Of a stretch of 64,000 nt of DNA, positions 9,439 to 20,014 are shown piece by piece. Position 1 is the stretch's first letter; every line of letters begins with the position of its first letter. The stretch is from Ophiosphaerella korrae (Eukaryota; Ascomycota; Dothideomycetes; Pleosporales; Phaeosphaeriaceae). Below the pieces are notes generated by a model. The model ran no database searches and was not told where the DNA came from. It saw only the letters and a program-made list of their open reading frames with translations. The DNA lies in assembly GCA_028456385.1 (NCBI GenBank), contig JALNQF010000085.1, positions 62,001 through 126,000 on the forward strand, in the 5' to 3' direction. The position numbers and the translations under genes were made by a program.

Positions 9439-10779
9439 TCAAAAGAAAAATGATATGTGATCCCCCCCCGCCCCCCGCCCACAGTGCCTATCATGATAAC
9501 TCCCATCACTATAATCCGAACTGTCACTACTGTTCGGTTCTGAACTCTCACTGCTATACGAGTCTGAATGACCATGGCCATCTCCGTGATGATGATGATG
9601 ATGGTGTACACCTCCGTGATGATAGTCACTTCCATGATGACCACCTCCATGATGACCACCTCCATGATGACCACCTCCATGATGACCACCTCCATGATGA
9701 CCACCTCCATGATGACCACCTCCATGATGACCACCTCCATGATGACCACCTCCATGATGACCACCTCCATGATAATGGCCACCTCCGTGATGTCCACCTC
9801 CGTGACCATGCCCACCCCCATAATCCCCAGCGTCACTAGAGCTATATTCCGCGCTGTCCGTAACCGACGCATCAGAGTCCCCATCCCCATCCCCATCTCC
9901 ATCCTCATCTCCATAGCTTTCAGCTATACAATCCGAAGTGCGCAGCGGCACATTAGCCGCCTTTTGAATTGTCACAAGCCCCTTCAACCTCAACGCAGCG
10001 CCATCAGCGCGGTCAAGGCCCGGCACAAAGTCAACAACCACCTGCCAGCCATTTACGTCCGCGGTCCTCGCTATGTATCCTACTTTTACGCTGGAGGCGC
10101 TCCGGGCGTTCAAAATGGGTATGTACTCGTCACACAGGGCACGCAACGTCCTGTGGGTCAACCCGGGCAGCGAAAAGCAGCCTGCATTCCCGTGCACGAG
10201 GACAAGCCGATCGATTCTCCTGATCGAAACGGCGGCACGTGCATGTGACCGCTGTTGGTGCGGGTGCAACAGATTACTGAAGAGGGTTTTGTATATGCGG
10301 GCGGTGGTCGTCGGCTTCGTGACGGGCTGCACATCGCCGGCTAGCCCCAGCGTCACGACTGACCACGGTTTTTCAAGAATCGGACCAAGGCTTTCGGCTA
10401 CGTTCAAGTAGATTGGACCAGCGTCCAAGACGGTCGGATCGCATCTGGCACGAACGTATGAACATGAGTGGTGGTGCGTCGGCAAAATGATGGAGAGCTT
10501 TTCTTTGGCCCCTTCTGCTCGAGCAACTAGGCTCATGTGGAAACGAATCGGATAGTGGGGGTTCACCCTTTTCCACTCTCTACTTGCTCGTAGGAGGGGG
10601 CGGATCCTCCGCATGTAGAGTGTGTCCATGTGGTTGCGAATCGTGCGACAGGAGCGGAAGAGCATAAGTATGTCTCTGACAGTGCCCTCAGCTAAGCTGT
10701 CCTCGATCAAGCAACGGGAAACCATGTGCTGGAGCTCAGCAGGCAAGTCAAGCAAAGGGAAAGGCGTATCCTCGCGCAT
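9439..10779 (-). CDS. F-box-like protein with C-terminal His/Gly tandem repeat
   Basis: Single exon, 446 residues from the ATG at 10779 (an upstream ATG at 10848 adds 23 Lys/Asn-rich residues). Residues 8-45 (FPLLDLPAELQHMVSRCL) look like a fungal F-box or F-box-like start, the segment that docks to Skp1 in SCF ubiquitin ligases. A globular mid-region without known domain follows. The C-terminal third is Asp/Ser-rich, then a run of GGHHG pentapeptides, then a HHHHHHH tract and a second Ser/Asp-rich tail. The pentapeptides come from nine perfect copies of a 15-bp unit at 9631-9765, with degenerate copies on both sides. About 30 histidines in the run predict Ni/Zn/Cu binding. F-box function is inferred from the short motif only. 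Confidence 0.7.
   Translation of the reverse strand: MREDTPFPLLDLPAELQHMVSRCLIEDSLAEGTVRDILMLFRSCRTIRNHMDTLYMRRIRPLLRASREWKRVNPHYPIRFHMSLVARAEGAKEKLSIILPTHHHSCSYVRARCDPTVLDAGPIYLNVAESLGPILEKPWSVVTLGLAGDVQPVTKPTTTARIYKTLFSNLLHPHQQRSHARAAVSIRRIDRLVLVHGNAGCFSLPGLTHRTLRALCDEYIPILNARSASSVKVGYIARTADVNGWQVVVDFVPGLDRADGAALRLKGLVTIQKAANVPLRTSDCIAESYGDEDGDGDGDGDSDASVTDSAEYSSSDAGDYGGGHGHGGGHHGGGHYHGGGHHGGGHHGGGHHGGGHHGGGHHGGGHHGGGHHGGGHHGGGHHGSDYHHGGVHHHHHHHGDGHGHSDSYSSESSEPNSSDSSDYSDGSYHDRHCGRGAGGDHISFFF
9631..9765 (-). repeat. 15-bp minisatellite, 9 perfect copies, coding for GGHHG
   Basis: The plus-strand unit TCCATGATGACCACC is repeated nine times without a mismatch from 9631 to 9765. Diverged copies continue to about 9808 and before 9631. 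A unit of 15 bp keeps the frame, so copy-number changes lengthen or shorten the protein without disrupting it. Confidence 0.97.
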
Positions 10780-11241
10780 AGTGGAGTTCAGGTCGTTTTT
10801 TTTTTTTTTGTAGTTCGGATAGGAACCGGCGCGGTTTGGGGAAGACAAGTTGAGGAAACTGCCAATGAGAAGGAAGCCGTTGCAAAGTGGAATGTTAGCA
10901 AGCGATTGTTCTTATAGGTTTTTAGTATGACTCCTGCGTACCGTATATGAATGACTCTTGCGCCCAACTCCAACGCACCTGCACCACAACTGACACTTCC
11001 CCTTTCAGCGTACAAGCACCTTCACATCACCTTCACCACCCATGCCCAAGGCTTGCATAAAAGGTATATTCAACCTCAATAATCCCAATCGGGTATTCTA
11101 TATGTCAAAACCAGCTCAGACAGAGCTCAACGCCACCCATGCCCCAAAACGCCCAATGCAAACCCTACAACACACAGTGTCTATGCAAAAAAAAAAAAAA
11201 AAAAAAAATAGCATCATGTATAACATGCCCGTTCCATTTCA
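10780..11241. other. Intergenic with homopolymer runs
   Basis: 460 bp between the F-box-like gene start and the DUF3405 gene stop. It contains a T run at 10796-10809 and an A22 run at 11187-11208. The latter lies just past the DUF3405 gene's 3' end (read on minus as poly-T). No gene is seen. Confidence 0.45.
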
Positions 11242-13705
11242 TCAAGGCTTCGCCGCATCCTTCACCATCCTCTTAACCGGATGCAACAAAATCCCCGGCA
11301 TACACATGCGCTCCCTCTCCCCAACCCCATCCTGCCCAACCCCCCCATCAAGACGTTCCTCCTGTCCCCACTCCTGCTTAACAATGCTCCAGCCCAACCA
11401 TCTTCGATACAGATTACGCGGAAAGCGGCTCGCATAGTACCAGCTCCAGCCCTGGAAGTTGTACTCGCGGTCATGGTTATACGGGGAATCCGCCTCCTCT
11501 GTCCACGCGCCCTGACGATGCACTAGCGGCGCGCCATCGGTCTCGTTGACGGAAGACGCGGCGTCGAAGATGGCGGCGGAATAGGCGGGGGGCCAGTGGC
11601 GGTCATTGAAGATGGGATGCGGGGCGTAGACGGCTTTGAGGCCGTGTTGGAGGGCGATGGTGGAGGGCCACATTTCGGCCTGCATGGAGCGGCCGACGAG
11701 GTTTTCTTCGTGCATGGCTTGCAGCATGCGCTTGCTGAAGCGCACGACGGTATTGATGAAGACGCGGCGGTCGATGTGGATGAAGTCGGGGTGCGTGAAC
11801 CAATCGGCCGCGCCATCCGAGGGTGTGAAGATGGGGCGGATGCCAGGGAGGTAGTTCCAGATTTTGTCTTTGTAGGACCAGGTTGTGTTGCGGGGGTCCC
11901 ACATCGGAAGGAGCGTTATAAAGTCGGTGGGCTCGTTGACGCCCCATTCGAAATTATCGTCTTCCATAGATGTTGGGGGAGTTGGGCCGAGGGGCTTTTG
12001 GGGTGGGTCTGCTCGTGTGAATGGTCGGGGTCCCCATACTGGTGGTGGGATGAGAGAGTTAGCCGATGCGTTCAGCACGTCTTTGTGCGTCTGTTCAATG
12101 AAGGATTGATAGTCTCCATGAACGCTCGGAAGATAGTATCGCTTATTGCGTTCCCAGAGCAGCTTCCTAGGCTGTCTATCTGCGAATTCGCTAATCTTTT
12201 CAAAGAAATGGTAGTGATGTCCCGTGTATCTGGCGTCAGTCTCCCAGTTCCAGATATAGTCGAATTCAGGGTGTGTAACGCTGAAAAATTGCAGACACAT
12301 AAACTGCTGCCAGTACACCTGCCAGTCCATGACTTTAGGATACCACTTTGGAAAGATGGACTCCGACCATAGAATGGCAATATCGCGTAGCTCTTCCGGT
12401 ACATTTTCCTGCAATACTTTGTCGTATGTGGCTTGGTCGTCGAAGATTGGCAAGTCGCGGTCCTTGACGTGTACATATAAAAAGACCTGATATTCTCCAC
12501 CAGACTGCAGCGAAAGCTCCGAAATCATCGCACGAATCGCAGTAATATCATTCTCCTCGTAATGATACCCTGTCCATGCTCGAATCAGCACCGCGGTGCG
12601 ATGATGGTATTTACGTTCTTCAGTTTCTCGATTTTCGAGATTACTCCTGCTCGTATCCACAGGAATGGCGAAAGCGGACGACGCAACCTGGGGTTCGGGC
12701 AGCACCGTGCTCGGTATTTTGACGGTTGGGGACCGCGCAGCTGAGCGGAAGCGGTTCTTATTGCGCTCGAGACAATCGGCTTGGAGTTCGCCCCACCGGA
12801 CCTCATTCCATGCTGGCACGGTTTGCGGCGCTTTCCAATGACTGACATCCTCTGGGAATTCGTCATCGCCGTATCCATAGGGCCCATATCGCGAATACCG
12901 ATCAAAGCACACGTCGTCATCCAGCCCGATAATATCGTAGCCGCCCGCGTACACTGGTGGAAAGCTAGCCGGAACTCCACGATATGCCTGCACCTCATCA
13001 TCTGTGCTTTCATTCAACGGAATATTCCTTGGGCCCATGCAAGCTACATGTTCACCGTGCCACCTCTTTTTCCAGTCCGGTGTATTATAAGTCGGAAACG
13101 GTTTATACACTACTGGGTCAGTTGCAACTTCTTCTTTTAGCTTGTCATGTCCAGCCTCGTAGACACGGTAGTCCCTGTTTCTGTCAGCATGTTGTTAGCC
13201 CCACGACCCAGATAGCAACTCACATGTTAAAATGCTCCCATCGGTTCGGATCATACGCCTTATCGACGTAGTCATTGAACGGCGGCCAATGTCCTTCCCA
13301 GCTTGGTCTCGGCCACTTCAACATTCCCTTCACATACGATTTCAAATCCGATGGTATTGACGTTGGTGCGGCAATCGTATTCGTCCTTGACGGCGCCGTT
13401 ACCCACGGCGGATTTACGCCCGTCGGCCTCGACCCCCCAGCGCCAACCGTAGCCATCTTCCCCCTCGAGGGGCTCTGGCTCGCCACAGGAATAGCATGCT
13501 GCCAGGCATTCTGCAAATTGGCCTGCAACTTCTCGCCATTGGTGCCGGTGACCGACGTCAAGTTTGGGCGAGCCCCCTGTATAAAAAGCGGAAGCTGTTC
13601 ATACACATTGCTTTGGGCCCAGGGGCTCTGCTGTAAAATGAAGAAAACAAAAACAAAAGAAATAAAGGAAGCGATGAAGAATCGGCGAGGTGATCGGACG
13701 AGCAT
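11242..13705 (-). CDS. DUF3405-family type II membrane protein
   Basis: Exons 13705-13224 and 13174-11242 with a 51-bp intron; 804 residues. The N-terminus is short and basic (MLVRSPRR), then one hydrophobic helix (residues 10-26), the signature of a type II signal anchor of Golgi/ER-lumenal enzymes. A Ser/Pro/Thr-rich stem follows. The lumenal core carries the fungal DUF3405 pattern: TAVLIRAWTGYHYEENDI, FLYVHVKDRDLPI, then YIWNWETDARYTGHHYHF and HPDFIHIDRRVFI. DUF3405 proteins resemble glycosyltransferases; NWETDAR is a DxD-like acidic motif after a Rossmann-like start. Function is not established. It is usually described as a hypothetical or major facilitator-unrelated secretory protein, so glycosyl transfer is an inference. 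Confidence 0.82.
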
Positions 13706-15139
13706 GGTTGGCGATTTTGTGAGGCTCTTTGTTCGTATTCGTATTGCAGGCGCCGCTAATGTGGTCGAGGTTACCGGGAACGAGGTAGCTGCATCGCTTG
13801 CGGGAGTGGCGTGAACGCGAGGGTAGGAATTGGCGACGACAATGTAAAAAAGTAGACGGCGAAGCTAGAAGAAAAGTCGACAGGAAATGAGTGCACGATG
13901 CCAACAATGCCAAAGAACCGTCCAACCAACTCTGCGGCGTGCGCGCCGTCGAATATGACCAGAACACAACAACTGAGCAAAGAGCGTGCCACACCTAACA
14001 AAGCTCTATCAACTAGCAGCCAAAAGACCCGAAGAGAAAGAAAGGACGGAGGGAAAAAAAAAAAAAAAAAAAAAAAGAGAGAGAGAGAGAGAAAGAAGAG
14101 GAAAGCAACAAAGCAAAGATGAACCAGACCCGACCCAAAAAAAATCCCCAGCTTCAACACACCAGATCTTCCCCAACACAACCCTCCCCCCCCCCGGTCC
14201 AATCTCAAACTCGCCCATCTAACCTCCCAAGTCTTTCTCCGCCCGCAGGCTGACGCGTTGCACGCCCAGCAGCCGCCGCCACCACTCACAATGTGCACGG
14301 GGTGGAGCGTGCAACCGGGGCGCTGAGTGGCTCGCGACGTTTCCGCACCGTCTCACCAGTGCAGGCCCGCTCGGGCCGCTTTTGTAGGAAATAGAGATCT
14401 CCCGGGAAAAAAGGGCCGCGGGCTGCGGGTCTTGGTGGAATGAAGGTTGGGGTGGGTTTGTTTGATGAGGATGGGCAGGAATTTGTGGGAAGAGGCAGGT
14501 GCCACGGCGATGATGTGATGGTGGAGGGAGGGTGATTTGCTGGCGCCTTTTTTTTTTTTGGCAGGGGGTGAATGGGGGGGTTTTTGAAAACATGGCTTGA
14601 TTAGGTACCTAGATGCCTGCTTGCATTATTATTATTATTATTTTTTGTGAGTGGTTGCGGTGAGCAGCCGTGGCGTTCGTTGGCGGAGTCTATTACAACG
14701 ACAAGTCGTCAGTCTCTTACTCGCAATGCACCAGTTGGCCTAAGTAAATCAATCGGAGGCCAACATGGTAACGTGTCACAACAACAACAACAGCACTAAA
14801 TTACGACAAGCCTCGATCCAAGCACAAGATCAAGCAATCATTCAACGTAACACACTTCATGCACTTACCCCTGCACACTTGCCATCTACAATGACATGCG
14901 TTGTGCCAGTTTGACAGGTGACGGGTAGGCCCACGACCGAACGACATTGCAACACGGCCAACATCAGAAGAATTCCAGAAGGCAATTCGTGCAGGGGCGA
15001 TCCCAGATGCGAAGTCTAGTATGTTTCTTTTTTTTTTCTGCTCAGGTGCTTGCGGTGAGGTGCAGGCTTTGTGATATCTACTGCTGCTGTGTCTATTTGG
15101 TAGGTGTTCCCTTGCTGACTGTCCTTGTCTACTACAACC
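13706..15139. other. Low-complexity intergenic region
   Basis: 1.4 kb between the DUF3405 start and the SHP1 stop. It contains a poly-A tract at 14054-14076 running into (GA)8 at 14077-14092, a T-run near 14550-14559, and (ATT)n at 14624-14645. Long minus-strand frames at 13771-14298 and 14219-14593 are composed of these simple repeats and are not believed. The part next to 13706 is the DUF3405 promoter. Confidence 0.5.
14054..14092. repeat. Poly-A / (GA)n simple repeat
   Basis: An uninterrupted A run of about 23 bp passes directly into eight GA dinucleotides. It lies 350-390 bp upstream of the DUF3405 start and reads as a poly-pyrimidine stretch on that gene's sense strand, a common element of fungal promoters. 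Confidence 0.9.
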
Positions 15140-16349
15140 CTACTTCCACTTCTGCACTACAACTCCCCCACGCTTGAACTCAGCCATGTCGCCCAACACT
15201 TGCGCCTTGTCCGTCAGCTCCTTTGACGGAAACGTTGTCATGAGCGCATACTCGCGCGTCTGGCTGGCAGGACTCGCGCGATTCACAAAGTCGTAAACCT
15301 GGCCGACAGTATGTGTGGTGTTGAAGCGCGACTGCAGACGCGTGCCGTCGCCGAGACGAATCTGCAGCGTGACGACCGGGACAGAGTCGTCGACGGCTAC
15401 TTGGGGAGTGGTGGTAGAGGGTGCAGCTGATGATGATGATGATGATGATGAAGGGGGAGGGGCAGCCGAGGAGGACGAGGCAGCGGGCGTGGGGCTGCCG
15501 AGGCGCTGGCCCGAGCCGGAGAAGGGGGCGTATTTCTTCTTGGGCTGCTTGTAGTCTTCGTCCTTGTGGGGGTGCACCTCGACGTCGACCTCCTGGCCGT
15601 GCTCGACATTGAGAATATGCAGCGGTGCGTGGCCGGTGTTGATCATCTCGAGGGTGCGGGCGTTAGCCGGGTCGTCGTAGCGAAACAGAGGGCCGTCGTC
15701 AACAGAGAAGCCATCCCTCCACAGATGCAGCTCGCGGCTGGCGCGCTCAAGATGGGCGGGGGCACCGGCGGCAGCATCGGGGTCTGGGATGGTGCGAGAG
15801 GGCGCATCGTCGCCGCCCAGCGTCGTGCCAGTGCCGCGGAAGTGCGAGCGGGGCTGCCCGTCTTGGTCGCCACCGGGCCGGGGGGCGTTTCTGTGCTGCG
15901 GTTAGCTGTGGTGCAGTGTGGTGCAGGCCAATGTAGTGCAAACATACTGGCGCGCCCGCTTCAGGATATTGTTGATCTGGTCGCGAGGGTTTGCCGCGCT
16001 CGGGTTCTGCACCGCCAGGCCCGACTTCTCGCCGCCGGCAAAGAAGTCCTGGTTTTCGTCCTCCTGCGAATCGGTCGATTCGTGGTCGCCGTCGTTGCGA
16101 CCATGTCCGCTGCCGCTGCCCGAGGCCTGCAGGTCCTTGAGCGTGCGCAGGCCCCGCTGAGGCCCTTGTCTGCTGCTGGACGGCGGCTGTGCAGAGGATG
16201 AGGATGCAGAAGAGGCAGAGGGGACATGAGAGCCGCCGAGCGTGCGTCCACCCCCGGCGGTTGGCTGTGCAGGCCGGGCCGTGTGTGCGCTCTGATTGCT
16301 GTTGTTGTTGTTGTTGTTGCCGTTGTTGTCGTCGTCGCCAGCCATGTCA

Positions 16350-16380
<31 letters not shown>

Positions 16381-16611
16381 GTTGTTGACCTTGTTGTTCC
16401 TGTTGCTGCTCCTGGTGCTCGTCAAAGTATAGCGAGGCAGCAAGGGTCAGGTCGCCGTTGGACGCGTTCAAGTAGCCTTCGGCCTGTGGCTGGAGTTAGT
16501 AGCTTCACCATGGGCTTCCACGTGCTTCCACCTTACCGTGGCAGGATCCAGGCCAGTCAAGTTTGCCAACTGCGCAATCAGCCCGTCGCGGTCGTCGGCG
16601 CCTTGGGACAT
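15140..16611 (-). CDS. SHP1: p47/Shp1-type Cdc48 cofactor (UBA-SEP-UBX)
   Basis: Three exons (16611-16537, 16483-15948, 15890-15140) give 453 residues, the normal size of Shp1/p47. The N-terminal UBA domain spans the first splice: DGLIAQLANLTGLDPATAEGYLNASNGDLTLAASLYF is read across two exons. A disordered linker holds Asp and Asn runs (residues about 57-80) coded by pure GTC and GTT repeats on the plus strand. The SEP domain starts near ASRELHLWRDGFSVDDGPL and ends around KKKYAPFSGSGQRLG. The UBX domain fills the last 80 residues with IRLGDGTRLQSRF and the Cdc48-contacting FPS loop (MTTFPSKELTD). It recruits Cdc48/p97 to ubiquitinated or membrane-fusion substrates (ER-Golgi reassembly, autophagy, PP1 regulation in yeast). 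It is divergent from MIM1, with 390 bp between starts. Confidence 0.95.
16296..16380. repeat. Coding trinucleotide repeats (Asn and Asp runs)
   Basis: Two adjacent pure-triplet tracts lie in the SHP1 linker: GTT repeats around 16299-16320 (Asn on the minus strand) and GTC/GTC-like repeats around 16350-16379 (Asp). They sit in predicted disordered sequence, so length change should be tolerated. Confidence 0.85.
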
Positions 16612-17001
16612 GTCCACGATAGAGACGCGGGCGGCCAAAGTAAAGGTTGACTGGGGTGGAGGCAGCGCGGCGAGAAAGTGTTTGGGGCTCTGGTGGTGGG
16701 GCGCCGTCTAGGTACCTAGAAGAGGCGGCCGCGGCTGACGTCGACGGCCGCCTCGCCGCCTCAGCAATGCAATTGCATGCCAGGCACCCAATTAGGTGGA
16801 CCGCCAGTACGAGCACCGAATTCATTATAATTATTCTCGTCCAATCACCTTTACCTCAGGTACCTACCACAATTCACCTCCAGGCTCCACCCCCCCAATC
16901 CAATCGCCAAGCGCGGGCCCTTCCGCCCACCTCACAGCTACTCACACACCTCGTCGTCAACCACTACCATACCACTACCACCACCACCACCACCCCCCAA
17001 A
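16612..17001. promoter_or_regulatory. Divergent SHP1 / MIM1 promoter
   Basis: A 390-bp gap between two start codons on opposite strands, C/A-rich towards MIM1 with a (CCA)n leader immediately before its ATG (16977-16995). It contains two copies of the palindrome-like TAGGTACCTA/AGGTACCTA near 16709 and 16858, a motif also seen at 14605 and 38614. Confidence 0.5.
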
Positions 17002-17426
17002 ATGGCCGACGACGCACCCCCCCTGGCCTCCTCAGGCCTAACCATACCCTCCGACTCAGAAAACTACGACCCCAACGCCCCCTTGTCCCCCTCGTCCTCG
17101 TCCACGCCCCTCGTCCTCTACAAGCCGCCAACCCTCTGGGGCCTCCTCCGCGGCGCAGGCATAAACCTGTTGCTGCCCTTTGTCAACGGGCTAATGCTGG
17201 GGCTGGGCGAATTGGTCGCCAACGAAGTCGCGTTTCGGTTTGGCTGGTCGGGCACTAAGGTGGGTGTCCATGGCAGACACAGGCACCCACGGCGCGCTGA
17301 TAGGCATAGATTTTTCCTGTCCATCGGAGGCGCAGGGCCGCGCCGGGGGTCGAGGTGCGGGCTGATCCTATGGAGAGGAGGCGGAGGAGTGGGGAGGAGA
17401 TGGACATGTATACGGCGCTGGAGTAA
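17002..17426 (+). CDS. MIM1: Mitochondrial outer-membrane import protein MIM1/TOM13
   Basis: Two exons (17002-17259, 17310-17426; 50-bp intron) encode 124 residues. The continuous frame past 17259 runs into nonsense; using the GTGGGT donor and the CATAG acceptor recovers a clean ending, IFPVHRRRRAAPGVEVRADP to MDMYTALE. The single membrane helix (about residues 50-76, GAGINLLLPFVNGLMLGLGE) is the strongly conserved MIM1/TOM13 core, with its glycine-spaced face and the following ELVANEVAFRFGWSGTK. MIM1 inserts alpha-helical and multi-span proteins into the mitochondrial outer membrane and helps assemble the TOM complex. The Ser/Pro-rich N-terminus faces the cytosol. It converges with OXA1. Confidence 0.93.
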
Positions 17427-17583
17427 CAGGGGTGGAGGAGCACATGGCGTGGATATTGCTTGTTTGCTTGTTTGCTTGTTACAGCAAGTGGTACATACAC
17501 ACATACATACATACTACTAACACAGAATCGAATTTTCCCCAAAAAACGGTTCTGGCTTATCGTACATCAGCGTTCGTGTCTTT
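17427..17583. terminator. Shared 3' region of MIM1 and OXA1
   Basis: Only 157 bp lie between the two convergent stops. It holds (TTGCTTGT)n-like and CATACATAC repeats and AT-rich stretches suitable for 3'-end formation in both directions, so their transcripts probably overlap. No poly-A site can be assigned with certainty. Confidence 0.45.
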
Positions 17584-19444
17584 CTATTTGCGGTTCTCAA
17601 ATCTCCTCCTTCGCTCAATCTCGTATCGGTCTGCCGCCGCCTTCTTCCTCTCTTGCTCTGGACTCGTTTTCGGCCCGGCGAATCCTGCCCTCCTTGCCAT
17701 ATTCTCTATACTATCTGACACCCGCCTCTGCACAAAAGCAAGTCTGTAGTTCCGCCTGTAGTAGTCCAACCTCGACCTCAAACCGCCTTTGGGCCCTTCT
17801 TCAAAATCCGTGTCACGGTCTGGTCGCTTGCTGTCTATCGCCGGTCCTTCTACCTTGAGGTGGGGAGGGATATACGTCCCACTTTTAACATTGAGACCTG
17901 ACAGCGTCGTGTTGTTGCGGCGATTCGTTGGCTTGGCCGGCGCGCGTGGTGCTTGGTACCGCACTTTGCCATCTTTGCCCTTGATTTGCTTGAGCGTGAG
18001 TTCGCCCTTTATAACTTTGGAGTACAACTCATTGCTTTCCGGGCTGGGTATCGGACGGATTCTGATCATGCGTCGGAACTCGTTTTGGCGCAGAAGCCAG
18101 CTTGTCCCAGCACCAAGGACACTGGAGACAAGGAAGTATAATTGAAGGACGGAAGCTTGGAATGCAGTAATCCCGCCCAGCATGACGGACATGGCTATCG
18201 CTAGCTTCTTACGAAAACTGGCTTGGCTGCCGACTTCGGTTGCAATACCGGTTTCGCCACCGTTCTATGCGACATGTTAGCTAGAAATCATCCACCTAGT
18301 GCCTGGATATTATCATACTTTCATAATAAAAAAGAAGATGCCCGTGGTCGTGGCTGGAATGATGAAGTAAGGATCTCTGACAGTAAGATCAGTAAACCAC
18401 AAGTAGCCATCCTGTGCCAGGCCAGGAACAGGTAGTTCAGCCATTGCTCGGAATAATCTAAAGGCACAGAAACCAACCCAGGCCTGTACAAACATCAAGC
18501 CTCCCATGGAGAACATGCCTCCCATGTGAGGCTTCATGATGTAACCTAGTTGCATCTTGAGAAGCTGGACTTGGTGAGTATCCCCGCGTGCAGTGGCTTC
18601 ATCTATTTTTGCTTGTATAGGCGCTGTGATTGGCTTCAACGCTGCCAGTCCCGCCGCCTTGTCCGAGCTGATGGTTTGGAAAAAGAATGTGAGGAGGCGG
18701 ACTCCAACAGCAGCTGCCATGATCGAACCTGTCCAGCCCATGCTTGTATTAAGATAGACCAGCTCTAACATTCTTTCTATAAACGACGTCATTCCCCAGC
18801 CGTACTCCAGCCCTAGCTCTCTCAACTGACCCACATGATCAATGAGGGCAGTGGGGTCAATATAGCCGCTGGCAGGATCGATTTGGAGGAGATCGTCAAT
18901 TGTCGCTTGGTCAAGCTGGTTGAGGATTGTATCTGTTGTTTCCGCGGGACTATTCACTACAGGAGCTTTATCAATGCCTGCGGGCGCAAGCTCTGGTGTA
19001 GCCGACGTGACAACAGGCTCGGTCGAACCGGCCGTGGTGTCCTTTGCGAATTCTGATACGGCGCTACCGCCAGCGGGTGTGCTAGACTTGCCCCAGCTCC
19101 AGGGAGCATACCAAGATCCATAGCGGACAGACGATGCAGACTGGCCAATGGCCGGCTTCCCAATCACGCCTGTCCTCCACCCGGCCGACTGTAGTGGGTG
19201 TGCTCGGCACGATGATGTGGGCAGGCCGGCTTTCCGGGGGAGCGACGAAAACTACATGCGAGCGTGTCAGTGGTGGGCAACATTTTGGCTTGCGGCATGC
19301 GGAATAGTGACGGAAATGGGATCAACGAGCAATGTAGAGCTTGGCTATGCGCACCTTCCTCGACACACTCGAGCGGAGTATGGTTGATTGTCGCGAATTT
19401 AGCGGAAGGAATTGGGCGGGCCGCAGCCCTCGACTCGGCAGCAT
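17584..19444 (-). CDS. OXA1: Mitochondrial inner-membrane insertase OXA1
   Basis: Three exons (19444-19355, 19251-18319, 18264-17584) encode 567 residues. Exon 1 was placed from the frame break at 19252 (TAG just before the second exon). It gives a basic presequence, MLPSRGLRPAQFLPLNSRQS, ending LRSSVSRKFSS, a typical cleavage region. The core shows the YidC/Oxa1/Alb3 fold: five hydrophobic spans, including YGWGMTSFIERMLELVYL, WTGSIMAAAVGVRLLTFFFQ, then LMFVQAWVGFCAFRL, WFTDLTVRDPYFIIPA and, after the last splice, MSVMLGGITAFQASVLQLYF. A long, basic matrix tail follows, as in Oxa1, where it holds the mitochondrial ribosome. The protein inserts mitochondrially encoded and sorted nuclear proteins into the inner membrane. 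It converges with MIM1. Confidence 0.95.
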
Positions 19445-20014
19445 TGTGAGATGTCGTCCAAAGTCGTCGCTCGAGCTTTGCGTAGTTCATCTTTTTCAAC
19501 ATGTTGCCAAGCCCGCCGCCCCATTGGACCAGCTCCGCACTTTCGCACACCACCCTGTGCCTCACTTCACGCAACATAAAAGTGGCCGGATTGCAACACA
19601 TTAGAACCATATATTTCTGACCTATCGAAAACAAAACTGGCATTGCCACGCGCCCACATGCCGGGTATTTTAACCTTGCGCACGCCGTAGCACCAGGAAC
19701 ACCCACTATAATGCAGCAACAACAGCTTGTGTGAGGCCCCAGCATGATGCAGAGCCTTCCTCCGGCCGCACTATCTTGATTACTCCATCCGTACTATGCC
19801 AGAAAAATGCAATTAAAGAAAATGTGATATGCGCACGAAGGTGCTAGAGAGAAGGATTAACGCCGTTGTCTAGATAACTGATGCTGCTCTTCAATATCCG
19901 TTGTCGCCGAGAGAGCTGGGCCGCCGTGCTATCGTATGTCGTTGCAGAATTAATCATCTCAATAAATATAGACCGCTGAGCATGTAGTTCCAAGAGGCCG
20001 ACCATGCGGAACTA
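19445..20014. other. OXA1 promoter / KDM5 3' region
   Basis: 570 bp between two minus-strand genes. The frame at 19164-19745 (minus) is an unspliced alternative frame over OXA1 exon 1 and its leader, and is not believed. The gap holds the OXA1 promoter and the KDM5 3' UTR; I see no discrete motif. Confidence 0.45.

Noticed and set aside
9568..10248. Plus-strand frames with MMTTS or HLHDD repeats
   Set aside because: They are the other frames of the 15-bp minisatellite. The minus-strand frame has the longer non-repeat part with an F-box-like start.
11596..12372. 258-codon plus-strand frame
   Set aside because: It is antisense to DUF3405 exon 2, whose conserved residues are all on the minus strand.
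13771..14298. 175-codon minus-strand frame
   Set aside because: Phe/Leu/Ser runs come from the poly-A/(GA)n repeat; low-complexity artefact.
15566..16201. 211-codon plus-strand frame
   Set aside because: It is antisense to SHP1 exons 2-3 and is explained by their GC-rich codons.
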